The notes below the pieces were generated by a model. That model made no database searches. It saw only the letters and a program-made list of their open reading frames with translations, and was not told the origin of the DNA. Of a stretch of DNA of 7,308 nt, positions 1-6,897 are shown in pieces (position 1 is the stretch's first letter; every line of letters starts with the position of its first letter). Both the position numbers and the translations under genes were made by a program. The DNA is taken from assembly GCA_002429045.1 (NCBI GenBank), contig DIYM01000047.1, forward strand, positions 1 through 7,308, given 5' to 3'. This DNA comes from Phycisphaerales bacterium UBA6054 (GTDB lineage: Bacteria; Planctomycetota; Phycisphaerae; Phycisphaerales; UBA1924).

Positions 1-473
1 GTCGGCCCGGGCGGTCCGGGCAGCCGCACCGCCCGCGAGCCGAACGACCAGTACGCGATGTCGGACCGCTCGGCGCGGCGCGCGAGCATGTCGCCGGCCG
101 AGCCGAGCGCTTCGGACGCTTGCTCGTGGCGTCGTTGCCCCCCGGGTCCGTCGGGCACGCCCATCGACGCGGACCGGTCCACGAGCACGAACACGGTGTC
201 GCGTTCGGTGCGGGTCTGCTCGAGAACGAGCGACGGTCCCGAGGCGAGCAGGGCGAGCGAGACGATGATCAGCCCGCGCAGCGCCCCGAGCGTGCCCCGA
301 CGGATCGCGCCGCCCGGGAGATGGCGGTACGTCCACACGCCGAGCCCCGCGGCGGCCAGCGCGAGCGTGACCCACGCCCACGCCGGCAGTGGTCGCTCGA
401 ACACGAGGGCGGCGTCCGGCGTGCCGAACCCGAGACCGTCCAGCCCGAACAGCGTGTTGAGCAGCCTGTTCAT
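1..473 (-). CDS. Membrane-anchored VWA-domain protein, N-terminal part (cut by window edge)
   Basis: Reading leftwards from the ATG at 473, 157 codons are open to the window edge, so the C-terminal part is missing. Visible order: a short N-terminal stretch, a hydrophobic segment at about residues 32-47 (WAWVTLALAAAGLGVW), a second at about 65-84, then a von Willebrand factor A domain opening with 'TVFVLVDRSASMG'. The MIDAS metal-binding motif DxSxS is intact at residues 99-103 (DRSAS). This arrangement of two N-terminal membrane helices and then VWA matches the large membrane VWA proteins that often end MoxR/DUF58/BatA operons in planctomycetes; that placement is family knowledge. Its ATG overlaps the TGA of the upstream BatA-type gene as ATGA, so translation is probably coupled. 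No strong ribosome binding site is visible upstream. The rest of the protein and any C-terminal domain cannot be judged from here. Confidence 0.85.
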   Translation of the reverse strand, partial: MNRLLNTLFGLDGLGFGTPDAALVFERPLPAWAWVTLALAAAGLGVWTYRHLPGGAIRRGTLGALRGLIIVSLALLASGPSLVLEQTRTERDTVFVLVDRSASMGVPDGPGGQRRHEQASEALGSAGDMLARRAERSDIAYWSFGSRAVRLPGPPGP

Positions 474-2653
474 GGCGAGGACCCCGCGGGATGGGACGCG
501 GTGCGCGCGAGGAAGGCTTCGATCAACGCGAGCGCGGCGCAGACCGCGAGCAGCAGAAACGCGATCCGGTCGCCCCATCCGGTGGCCGCGTGCTCGGCCG
601 TTTGTTCACCACTGGGTGCGTCGCTGCTGATGGGTGTCCCGGGGAACCGTGACGCGATCGCCTGGTCCTGCTCCTCGGGGGTGGTGGCGGTCGACCGGGC
701 GGCGTCGGCATCGGGCCAGAGCGTCAGCGTTCGGACGACCTGCCCGTCTGCACCGAGCCCGAGCCAGACACCGGCGCGCGCGCTGTCGCTCACGCCGGGG
801 CGTTCGTCGGGGAGGGCGCCGTGCGACATCGACGGGTCGCGGTCCCACCGGTCGACGCGGGCGGTGGGCTGGAAAACGTCGCTGCTGGATCCGGCCGCGA
901 CCCCCGAGTCGACGCCCACGCCGCTGCCCTGGCGGACGAGTTCCTGGACGATGGGAACGAACACGGGGCGGGCGGGCAGGTCGGTCCACGCGACATCGAG
1001 CGGGGTGGAGAGCACGACGAGCGTGCCGCGGGCGGAGGTCTGGGCGATGAACGGGTCGCCGGTGCGCCCGGGTTCGTCCTGCACGCGGATGGGGCTGACG
1101 GCACCTGGCCCGGCGATCAGCGGGAGACGCTTGCGGATCCCGACCGCGCCGATCAGGTCGGCGAACTCGCCGCGCAGCGATGCGAGCAGCCCGCCGGGAT
1201 CCTCGCGGCTCAGGCGTTCGTCGGATTCGATCAGCCCGGCGTTGCGGTTGACCGAGATCTGCCCGTCAGAGAGCGACCGCAGCGGTTCGGTCCATGCCGA
1301 CACGTTCGCGCCCGTGCCGGTGTCGCGGTCGGGCGTGATGACCACGAGCCCTCCCCGGGCGAGCAGCTCGGCGGCTCGGGCCCAGCCGCCTTCGGTCACC
1401 CTGGCGGGCTCAAGGATGAACAGCGCGTCGACGGAACCCGCGGGGATCGAACCGAGCGACGCGGGGTCCACACGGAAGGACGCCACGCCCGCGCGGTCGT
1501 CGGGGCTCAGGGCGGCCAGGGCCCAGGTGCCGGCGCTGATGCCCCGCTCGACACCGACCGGGGGGCGTTCGACGACCGCCGCCCTGAGTTCACGCTTGCG
1601 GGAGATCACAACACTCGCCCGATCGTCGAGCGGGTTGGGGTCACGCCCGGGCAGCGTCGCCCGGAGCGCGACGCGTCCGCCAGCGCCCGGGGCGAGCGCG
1701 GATTCGTCGATGGCGGCGCTCCAAGCGGTGGATGTCTGGCCCGCGTCGAAGCGGGCGACGGTCCGGCCCGCGATGGTGCCCGACGGGTGCGCGACCAGTT
1801 CGACCGGCGCTTCCAGCGGCCCCAGCGGCGTGCCGGGCGGCGCCGAGCGGACCATCGTGCCCGAGACGCGTGTCTGCGGCGCGAGCGTCGCCGAGCCCAC
1901 CACGCTCGGTGTCGAAGCGGTCAGCGGCCCGATGCCGAAGTTCACACCGCTCGGCTCGGGACCTTCGGGCACGTGCCGGGTCACGAGATCGACCCGCGGC
2001 ATCGGGGACCTGTCCGCATCGCGGGCGAACGCCTCGGACATGCCCAACGATGCCCAGCCCGAGATCAGGTGCAGCACCGTCCGCTCGGTCGGGTCTTCCC
2101 TGCCATTGGAGGGGGGCGGGTCGAGCAGGGCGCTGAGCGCATCGGTGGTCGCGCGGCTGTCGGTGGGGCCGATCCGATCGAGCGCACGCCGGGCCGCGCC
2201 CGGGTCCGCGGTGGGCGGCCACAGCACGGCGCGCCCAGGCGCACCCAGGGTGACGACGGCGAGGGTGTCCCCGGGGGATCGCTCGGCCCGATCGATGATC
2301 GCCAGCGCTGACTCGATCGAGCGCGAGAGTCGGGTGCGCCCGCCCGACTCGGCCGCGGAACCGATGCTGTTGTCGATCGCGATGATGTGGGTGGTGGGCA
2401 GGGCGGATGTGTCGCGCCCCGAGGTGGGGCGGGCGATCGCGAACGCGAGCAGCGCGACGATGGCGCAGCGTGCGAGGAGGAGCAGCAGTTGTTCGAGGCG
2501 CAGGCGTCGGCGGCGTTTGCGCAGCGCGTCCTGCAGGAAACGCATCGCGGCCCACTCGATCGGGCGGCGCCGACGGCGGATGAAATGGATGACGATCGGG
2601 ATCGCGATCGCGAGCAGTCCCGCGGTCAGGATGGCGGGGTGCAGGAAGCTCAC
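470..2653 (-). CDS. BatA-type membrane protein with degenerate VWA domain
   Basis: The 727-residue protein starts with the BatA/aerotolerance N-terminal domain: 'SFLHPAILTAGLLAIAIPIV', a hydrophobic helix at about 7-25, a basic stretch (IRRRRRPIEW), the typical 'MRFLQDALRKRRRRLRLEQL', and a second helix at about 56-75 followed by 'ARP'. A VWA-like domain follows ('HIIAIDNSIGSA', 90-101) whose MIDAS reads DNSIG at 95-99 instead of DxSxS, so metal binding may be lost. A long beta-rich, probably extracytoplasmic region follows, and a last helix lies at about 697-715. The start is GTG at 2653. It is supported by a strong ribosome binding site, GGAGGAG on the minus strand at 2660-2666, six bases upstream. 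The GTG overlaps the TGA of the DUF58 gene (GTGA), and its own TGA overlaps the next ATG. It lies in the middle of the cluster and probably forms a membrane complex with both neighbours; its exact role is unknown. The opposite strand is also largely open here, an effect of high GC. Confidence 0.93.
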   Translation of the reverse strand: MSFLHPAILTAGLLAIAIPIVIHFIRRRRRPIEWAAMRFLQDALRKRRRRLRLEQLLLLLARCAIVALLAFAIARPTSGRDTSALPTTHIIAIDNSIGSAAESGGRTRLSRSIESALAIIDRAERSPGDTLAVVTLGAPGRAVLWPPTADPGAARRALDRIGPTDSRATTDALSALLDPPPSNGREDPTERTVLHLISGWASLGMSEAFARDADRSPMPRVDLVTRHVPEGPEPSGVNFGIGPLTASTPSVVGSATLAPQTRVSGTMVRSAPPGTPLGPLEAPVELVAHPSGTIAGRTVARFDAGQTSTAWSAAIDESALAPGAGGRVALRATLPGRDPNPLDDRASVVISRKRELRAAVVERPPVGVERGISAGTWALAALSPDDRAGVASFRVDPASLGSIPAGSVDALFILEPARVTEGGWARAAELLARGGLVVITPDRDTGTGANVSAWTEPLRSLSDGQISVNRNAGLIESDERLSREDPGGLLASLRGEFADLIGAVGIRKRLPLIAGPGAVSPIRVQDEPGRTGDPFIAQTSARGTLVVLSTPLDVAWTDLPARPVFVPIVQELVRQGSGVGVDSGVAAGSSSDVFQPTARVDRWDRDPSMSHGALPDERPGVSDSARAGVWLGLGADGQVVRTLTLWPDADAARSTATTPEEQDQAIASRFPGTPISSDAPSGEQTAEHAATGWGDRIAFLLLAVCAALALIEAFLARTASHPAGSSP

Positions 2654-3690
2654 CGCCCGCTCCTCCGGATCATCGCGTTGCGTTTGGCGAGCATGGCCGC
2701 GATCGGGGGGCCCAGCCAGTCGTGCGTGGGCACGATCTGATGGTCGAAGCCGAATGAGCGGGCGGACTTGCGCACCATCCCGATGTGCGTGTTGATCGCG
2801 TCGAGATAGTCCTGCCTGATGGCGCGCGGGTCGAGGCGGAGCGAGCCGTCACGCTCGAGCCCGACGAACCGGGCCGGGTCATCGAACGGGAAGTCGGTCT
2901 CGGCCCGGTCGAGCACCTGGAGCGCCATCAGGTCGTGCCCGCGATGCTTGACCCGCGCGAACGCCGCCTTGATCCGGTCGGGGTCATCAAAGAAATCCGA
3001 CACGACCACAAACAGGCACCGGTTGGTGACCTGCCCGAGCGTCTGCTCCACGACGCGGGCGAAGTCCGTCTCGCGGTCCACCGGCTGCGTCGAGAGCGTG
3101 TCAACGATCTGACGCCACGTGGTCTTTCGTCCCGAGCGGGGCAGCAATCCCCGGATCTCGTCGGAGTAGACGACCATCCCGACGCGGTCGCCCTGCTCGA
3201 CGGTGACATACGCCAGGGCGGCGGCCGTCGCGGTGGCGTGGTCGAACTTGGTCCAGTTCGGACGCCCGTCGATCGATACGGTCCGGTCCGACCCGGTCGC
3301 GTCCGCGTAGAGGCGCGTCCCGAAGCTCATCGATCCCGAGCGGTCGACCAGGATCACCAGATCCAGGTTGGTTTCCTGCTGGTACTGCTTGACCTGGAGC
3401 TTGTCGGTCTTGGCGTAGACCTTCCAGTCGAGGCGCCGGATGTCGTCGCCCGGCGCGTAGGGGCGGTGCTGGGCGAACTCGACCGACACCCCCGCGTAGG
3501 GCGAGCGGTGCATGCCCGACATCACGCCCTCGACGATCATCTTGGCCCGCAGCTCGAACGATCCCAGGCGGGCGAGCGTCTGGGGATGCAGGTACAGATG
3601 CGGGTCGGTCCGGGGCGTGTCGTCGCGTCCGGGGCGAGCGGCGGCCACGCCCGGATCGGAATGCGGCGGGTTGGCGGGGGCGTCGGGCAT
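2650..3690 (-). CDS. DUF58 domain-containing protein (VWA fold, intact MIDAS)
   Basis: This 346-residue protein carries the DUF58 signature at residues 75-95, 'HRPYAPGDDIRRLDWKVYAK', followed by 'KQYQQETNLDLVILVDRSGSM'-type sequence given here in pieces: KQYQQE at 101-106 and the MIDAS DRSGS at 116-120. Further VWA elements are Thr208 in 'RETDFARVV' and 'SDFFDD' at 231-236. No membrane helix is visible, so it is probably cytoplasmic. DUF58 proteins usually work with a MoxR AAA+ ATPase and the BatA/VWA membrane proteins encoded next to them. Here the two genes downstream fit, but no MoxR gene precedes it. The first about 30 residues are Pro/Asp-rich and poorly conserved in type. About 20 extra residues (127-146) seem to lie between the MIDAS and the following helix compared with family members as I remember them. 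ATG 3690 is the only plausible start: the in-frame codons just upstream contain no start codon and no clear ribosome binding site. The stop overlaps the GTG of the next gene. Confidence 0.95.
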   Translation of the reverse strand: MPDAPANPPHSDPGVAAARPGRDDTPRTDPHLYLHPQTLARLGSFELRAKMIVEGVMSGMHRSPYAGVSVEFAQHRPYAPGDDIRRLDWKVYAKTDKLQVKQYQQETNLDLVILVDRSGSMSFGTRLYADATGSDRTVSIDGRPNWTKFDHATATAAALAYVTVEQGDRVGMVVYSDEIRGLLPRSGRKTTWRQIVDTLSTQPVDRETDFARVVEQTLGQVTNRCLFVVVSDFFDDPDRIKAAFARVKHRGHDLMALQVLDRAETDFPFDDPARFVGLERDGSLRLDPRAIRQDYLDAINTHIGMVRKSARSFGFDHQIVPTHDWLGPPIAAMLAKRNAMIRRSGR

Positions 3691-3740
3691 CCGGGGGATG
3701 GTACCGGCGTTTTGATCACCGGTTGATTTGGAAGGAATGG

Positions 3741-4712
3741 TTATCTCACTCGCCGAACGAGTGTTTCGTGCTTCGTTTCAGTTGTGAGCTTTGGTCGATC
3801 TTGCCCCGGTTCCAGCGTGTCGGGATCGAACGGGGGATACACGTATGAGCTCCCTGAGACAACGATGCGGAGTTCATCGATAAGACCGTCTTCCAAAGAA
3901 AAGAGGAGCTTGCCATCGACGTCGTAAAACTTGAAGAACATCGGCCCGTCGGGCGTTCCCGGGATCTTGGTGTACTCTTCTCCGAAGCCGTATTTTTCTT
4001 TGCCAAGAATCGAGATCTCGGCGATTCTCCCAGCGTCGGTGCGTCGCACATCGATGAGCTCACAACGCATCTCTCTCACGACGTATGTCTCCCCTTGATC
4101 GAGGGTATGTGAGATAGCCCATGAATCGCCGACTGCAACCGGGTCTTCAGGAAGCAGATGGTATCTGTTTCGTAGTGCATGCATTACTTGTTTGTCACTC
4201 ACCATGAGGCCGACATACGCCTTGGCGTCAGGATGATCGGTGTTCTGAACCAATCCTGCGAGGTGCTCGCCGTTCAGAACTTTCAGCGGGGTTCCGGATC
4301 CATCAAGCAGCGCTTCAACGTCATATGTGAATGCGTTCAGCATCGCTTTCACGGAAGCCTGATTCGCGAGTTGATCGTGCTCCGGATTCTCAGAGTCAAA
4401 CACGAATCGGTCGTCGTTCCGATGTAGTTCCATGCGGACAGCGTTGACGCTCTCTTTGATTATGGCCCCCTGCCGATCGATACTGCTCGTGAAATCTAAC
4501 ATCCGAGTAATCGAGCGATAGGACCGCTGATTCTCTGGCTGGTACTGGAGCGACCTGGTCTCCTCTTCGGCATGGATGTGTTGGTACCGGATCGCTTCAG
4601 GCTGTTCACGAAAGCGGACCTCGATGAGCGGAGCATCCGAACTTCCCGCATCGGGGGATCCCGCAGACGCGGAGCAGAGGCAGACCAAGGCGAGATAGGC
4701 ATATGCAAGCAT
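3741..4712 (-). CDS. Secreted protein of unknown function, DUF6263-like, low GC
   Basis: The 323-residue protein has a hydrophobic N-terminus (MLAYAYLALVCLCSASAGS) compatible with a signal peptide cut after 'ASA' near residue 17, but with no basic residue before the core. No good lipobox is seen. The mature part alternates strands and loops: 'MLDFTSSIDRQGAIIKESVN', 'FVFDSENPEHD', 'LLDGSGTPLKVLNGEHLAGL', 'PEDPVAVGDSW'. This pattern of a test of residual value plus 'VGDSW' recalls the DUF6263 proteins common in planctomycetes. That match is from memory and uncertain; no enzyme motif is visible. The start is ATG 4712, with AAAGG five bases upstream and an in-frame TAG further up at about 4752-4754, so no earlier start codon exists. 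GC in lines I counted is about 50-57%, against roughly 60-77% in flanking genes, suggesting a different origin or weaker codon selection. It ends 50 bases before the DUF58 gene on the same strand and could be co-transcribed with it. Confidence 0.85.
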   Translation of the reverse strand: MLAYAYLALVCLCSASAGSPDAGSSDAPLIEVRFREQPEAIRYQHIHAEEETRSLQYQPENQRSYRSITRMLDFTSSIDRQGAIIKESVNAVRMELHRNDDRFVFDSENPEHDQLANQASVKAMLNAFTYDVEALLDGSGTPLKVLNGEHLAGLVQNTDHPDAKAYVGLMVSDKQVMHALRNRYHLLPEDPVAVGDSWAISHTLDQGETYVVREMRCELIDVRRTDAGRIAEISILGKEKYGFGEEYTKIPGTPDGPMFFKFYDVDGKLLFSLEDGLIDELRIVVSGSSYVYPPFDPDTLEPGQDRPKLTTETKHETLVRRVR

Positions 4713-4783
4713 GGGAACCTTTCGGGAACTGGCGAGCGCAGAAGCCGCCTCATCCTAGTGCGATCCGCTATCCTGCTCCCGAT
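4713..4783. promoter_or_regulatory. Divergent promoter region between the secreted-protein gene and phosphofructokinase
   Basis: The 71 bases between two divergent starts must hold both promoters. For the kinase, TATCCT at 4769-4774 (four of six matches to TATAAT) lies nine bases before the ATG at 4784, which would give a transcript with almost no leader. This agrees with the lack of a ribosome binding site there. For the secreted-protein gene, TAGGAT on the minus strand (about 4751-4756) is an equally weak -10 candidate and would leave a leader carrying the AAAGG ribosome binding site. No convincing -35 boxes are visible, so both calls are tentative. Confidence 0.35.
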
Positions 4784-5908
4784 ATGGCCAGCATCAACGA
4801 TCGCGTCTCCGTCGCCAATCTCAAACGCATCGGCGTCCTCACCGGGGGCGGTGATTGCCCCGGGCTCAACGCCGTCATCCGGGCGGTGGTGAAAGACGCC
4901 ATCAACCACGGCATCGAGGTGATCGGGATCGAGGACGGGTTCCTCGGGCTCATCGAGGACCGCATGCGGCCGCTCAAGGTCGAAGACGTCTCCAATATCC
5001 TGACGATCGGCGGCACCATCCTCGGGTCCAACAACAAGACCAACCCGCAGAAGTACCCGGTCGGACGCAACGACGACGGGTCGATCAAGTACAAGGACCT
5101 CACCGAGGTCTGCCTGACGCACCTGAACGTCCGCAAGATCGAGGCGTTGGTGGTGATCGGTGGCGACGGGACCATGTCGGCCGCGAAGCCGATCGCCGAC
5201 GGCGGCGTGAACTGCGTCGGGGTGCCCAAGACGATCGACAACGACCTCTACGGCACCGACATCACCTTCGGGTTCCAGACCGCGGTCTCCATCGCGACCG
5301 AGGCGCTCGATCGCGTGCACACGACGGCCGCCAGCCACCACCGCGTCATGGTCGTCGAGCTCATGGGGCGCAACGCGGGCTGGCTGACCCTCAACGCGGG
5401 CGTCGCGGCCGGCGCGGACATCATCCTCATCCCCGAGATCGAGTTCGATCTCGATGTGATCTGCAACTCGTGTCTGGAGCGTTCGCAGCGCGGCAAGCGC
5501 TTCACCATCATCGCGGCGTCCGAGGGCGCCAAGCCCAAGGGCGGCGCCCAGATCGTCGAACGCGTCGATGAGATGAGCCCCGACCCCATCCGCCTGGGCG
5601 GCATCGCCAAGTGGCTCTCCGATGAGATCGAGAAGCGCACGGAGATCGAATCGCGGTACGTCGTGCTCGGGCACGTCCAGCGCGGCGGCACCCCGGTCGC
5701 GGGGGACCGCGTCCTCGCGACCCAGTTCGGTCACCACGCGATGGAACTGCTCAAGATGGGCATGAAGAACCGCCTGGTGGTCATGCGTGGGCGGGAGTTG
5801 GGCGACGTCGAGATCACGGCGGCCGCCGACAAGCAGCGTCTCGTTCCCCACGACCACGAGCTGATCGCGGCGGCACGCAGCGTGTACACGTGCTTCGGCG
5901 ATCGCTGA
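4784..5908 (+). CDS. pfkA: 6-phosphofructokinase (mixed-substrate / group III type)
   Basis: The enzyme phosphorylates fructose 6-phosphate to the 1,6-bisphosphate, the committing step of glycolysis, in the cytoplasm. The 374-residue product has all core motifs: 'GVLTGGGDCPGLNAVIRAV' at 17-35, 'IGGDGT' at 125-130, 'PKTIDND' at 148-154 with the catalytic Asp152, 'MGR' at 194-196, 'PEIEF' and 'GHVQRGGTP'. It is longer than the E. coli enzyme (about 320), partly by extra residues around 'NPQKYPVGRNDDG', and resembles group III enzymes. The donor site is mixed: Gly129 corresponds to E. coli Gly104 (ATP-type), while Lys149 corresponds to Gly124 and is the residue usual in PPi-using enzymes. If it uses PPi, the symbol pfp would fit better. 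ATG 4784 is preferred over an in-frame ATG at 4703, because conserved sequence begins shortly after 4784 and the longer form would overlap the start of the divergent gene. No ribosome binding site is seen, so the transcript may be leaderless. Confidence 0.95.
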   Translation: MASINDRVSVANLKRIGVLTGGGDCPGLNAVIRAVVKDAINHGIEVIGIEDGFLGLIEDRMRPLKVEDVSNILTIGGTILGSNNKTNPQKYPVGRNDDGSIKYKDLTEVCLTHLNVRKIEALVVIGGDGTMSAAKPIADGGVNCVGVPKTIDNDLYGTDITFGFQTAVSIATEALDRVHTTAASHHRVMVVELMGRNAGWLTLNAGVAAGADIILIPEIEFDLDVICNSCLERSQRGKRFTIIAASEGAKPKGGAQIVERVDEMSPDPIRLGGIAKWLSDEIEKRTEIESRYVVLGHVQRGGTPVAGDRVLATQFGHHAMELLKMGMKNRLVVMRGRELGDVEITAAADKQRLVPHDHELIAAARSVYTCFGDR

Positions 5909-5913
5909 TCCGC

Positions 5914-6681
5914 TCAGCCCGCGCGGTAGCCGACCGTCATGTCGTGCTGGCGGGCGATGGTGAACCCGAGGCCCGCGAGAAACTCGTCGATCTGGGCCTG
6001 GATCGCGTCGCCGTGGGCTTCGACGAAGACCATCTTGGCCCGCTCGAAGTGCCGCCTGAACCGGTCCACGAAGATCCGCGACTCGGCGCCCTCGATGTCG
6101 ATCTTGATGATGTCGAAGCCCTCGATGCCGGCGTGATCGAGCAGGCCCTCGATCGTGACGGCTTCGATGACGCCCTCGGTTTCCCCGTCGGCGGTCTCCA
6201 CCTGCCGGGCCCAGCTCTCGCTCTCGGGGTTCGCGATGCGCAGGGGGCCGGGTTCGTCCCAGAGCCCTGCTTCCACGACGATCACCCGATCCGCGTCGGA
6301 CGATAGATTGGAGCGCAGGGCGTCGAGATTGTCCGGGTCGGGCTCTACCGCGACCAGACGTGCGCCGGGGAAGTGATCGAGGAAGTAGCCCGCGGTGATG
6401 CCGATGTTCGCGCCCGCGTCGAGGATCGTGGCCGCCTCGACCGGGACGGGCGGGCGGATCTCCTCGTCGCGGTAGACCTGCAGCACCACGCGGGCGTCGC
6501 TGGTCATCAGGCGCAGGCGGATGTCCCGCCCGGTCGCGCGGAGGGTGACGCGTGCGGTGTGCTTGCCGCGCACGCGATCGACCCAGAGACGGGCCCAGCC
6601 CGCGAGCCCGAGCAGGGGAACCCACATCCGCGATCGCGGCAGCTTGCGGAGACTCGGATCGATCGGTGTCGGGTCGCCCAT
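5914..6681 (-). CDS. FkbM family SAM-dependent methyltransferase
   Basis: The 255-residue protein has a class I methyltransferase fold. The SAM-binding motif I is 'ILDAGANIGITAGYF' at 86-100. The acidic residue of motif II is in 'LVAVEPDPDN' at 109-118 (Glu113). The family-typical 'DIIKIDIEGAE' is at 190-200, and 'VFVEAHG' follows. This combination marks the FkbM family, whose members usually O-methylate sugars or polyketides; here the acceptor is unknown. The first about 35 residues include a partly hydrophobic stretch (MWVPLLGLAGWARLWV, 19-34), more like an amphipathic helix than a membrane span. ATG 6681 has no ribosome binding site, but an AATAAT box sits seven bases before it, which fits a leaderless transcript. 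It is convergent with phosphofructokinase, with five bases between the stops and no terminator between them. No glycosyltransferase or polysaccharide genes are in view to suggest its substrate. Confidence 0.93.
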   Translation of the reverse strand: MGDPTPIDPSLRKLPRSRMWVPLLGLAGWARLWVDRVRGKHTARVTLRATGRDIRLRLMTSDARVVLQVYRDEEIRPPVPVEAATILDAGANIGITAGYFLDHFPGARLVAVEPDPDNLDALRSNLSSDADRVIVVEAGLWDEPGPLRIANPESESWARQVETADGETEGVIEAVTIEGLLDHAGIEGFDIIKIDIEGAESRIFVDRFRRHFERAKMVFVEAHGDAIQAQIDEFLAGLGFTIARQHDMTVGYRAG

Positions 6682-6688
6682 GTCAGCG

Positions 6689-6694
6689 ATTATT
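6689..6694 (-). promoter_or_regulatory. -10-like box for the FkbM methyltransferase gene
   Basis: On the minus strand this reads AATAAT, five of six matches to TATAAT, in an otherwise very GC-rich stretch. It ends seven bases before the ATG at 6681, so transcription would start at or next to the ATG and give a leaderless message. No -35 box matching TTGACA is visible at the expected distance; a palindrome occupies most of the spacer. Confidence 0.4.
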
Positions 6695-6695
6695 G

Positions 6696-6710
6696 CCCGC
6701 CGACGGCGGG
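6696..6710. repeat. 15-base palindrome in the FkbM promoter
   Basis: CCCGCCG at 6696-6702 is the exact reverse complement of CGGCGGG at 6704-6710, with one central base. It starts one base from the AATAAT box, on the upstream side relative to the FkbM gene, where an operator would lie. High local GC makes such a palindrome easier to get by chance, and no T-run follows it on either strand, so it is not an intrinsic terminator. Operator function is inference. Confidence 0.4.
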
Positions 6711-6897
6711 GGGTTCGGCTCGGGCGTCGGCATGTTCAGCTACGAGAACCGCGACGCCAACGGCGACGATGCGGTCGATGTGATCGAGGCGCAGGAAGTG
6801 ATCCGTGGCCCGGGCACGGGCGGCGAGCAGGGCACGCCGTGTCACGGCACGATCTATAGCCGGAACCAGAACGGGGCAACGGGGCGTCCGGGCAATG

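Noticed and set aside
120..2795. A plus-strand open frame of 891 codons antisense to the BatA-type gene
   Set aside because: Its product is low-complexity, rich in Arg, Ser, Pro and Ala, with no domain, while the minus strand encodes clear BatA features. Long antisense frames are expected in DNA this GC-rich.
3701..3722. Two ACCGG direct copies between DUF58 and the secreted-protein gene as an operator
   Set aside because: Five-base copies in GC-rich DNA are expected by chance, and no promoter element is seen beside them.
4703..4783. Upstream in-frame ATG at 4703 as the phosphofructokinase start
   Set aside because: The extra 27 residues resemble nothing in the family, there is no ribosome binding site, and the start would overlap the start of the divergent gene.
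5904..5918. Inverted repeat GCTGA/TCAGC between phosphofructokinase and FkbM as a two-way terminator
   Set aside because: The stem is only five bases, includes the two facing TGA stops, which pair automatically, and has no T-run on either side.
4496..6625. A minus-strand open frame of 709 codons across phosphofructokinase and the FkbM gene
   Set aside because: It lies antisense to a complete phosphofructokinase and out of frame with FkbM; the His/Asp/Arg/Gly-rich translation shows no family features.
6855..6860. TATAGC as a -10 box for the TM2 gene
   Set aside because: No -35 box lies at a suitable distance, and a single hexamer with four of six matches is weak support.
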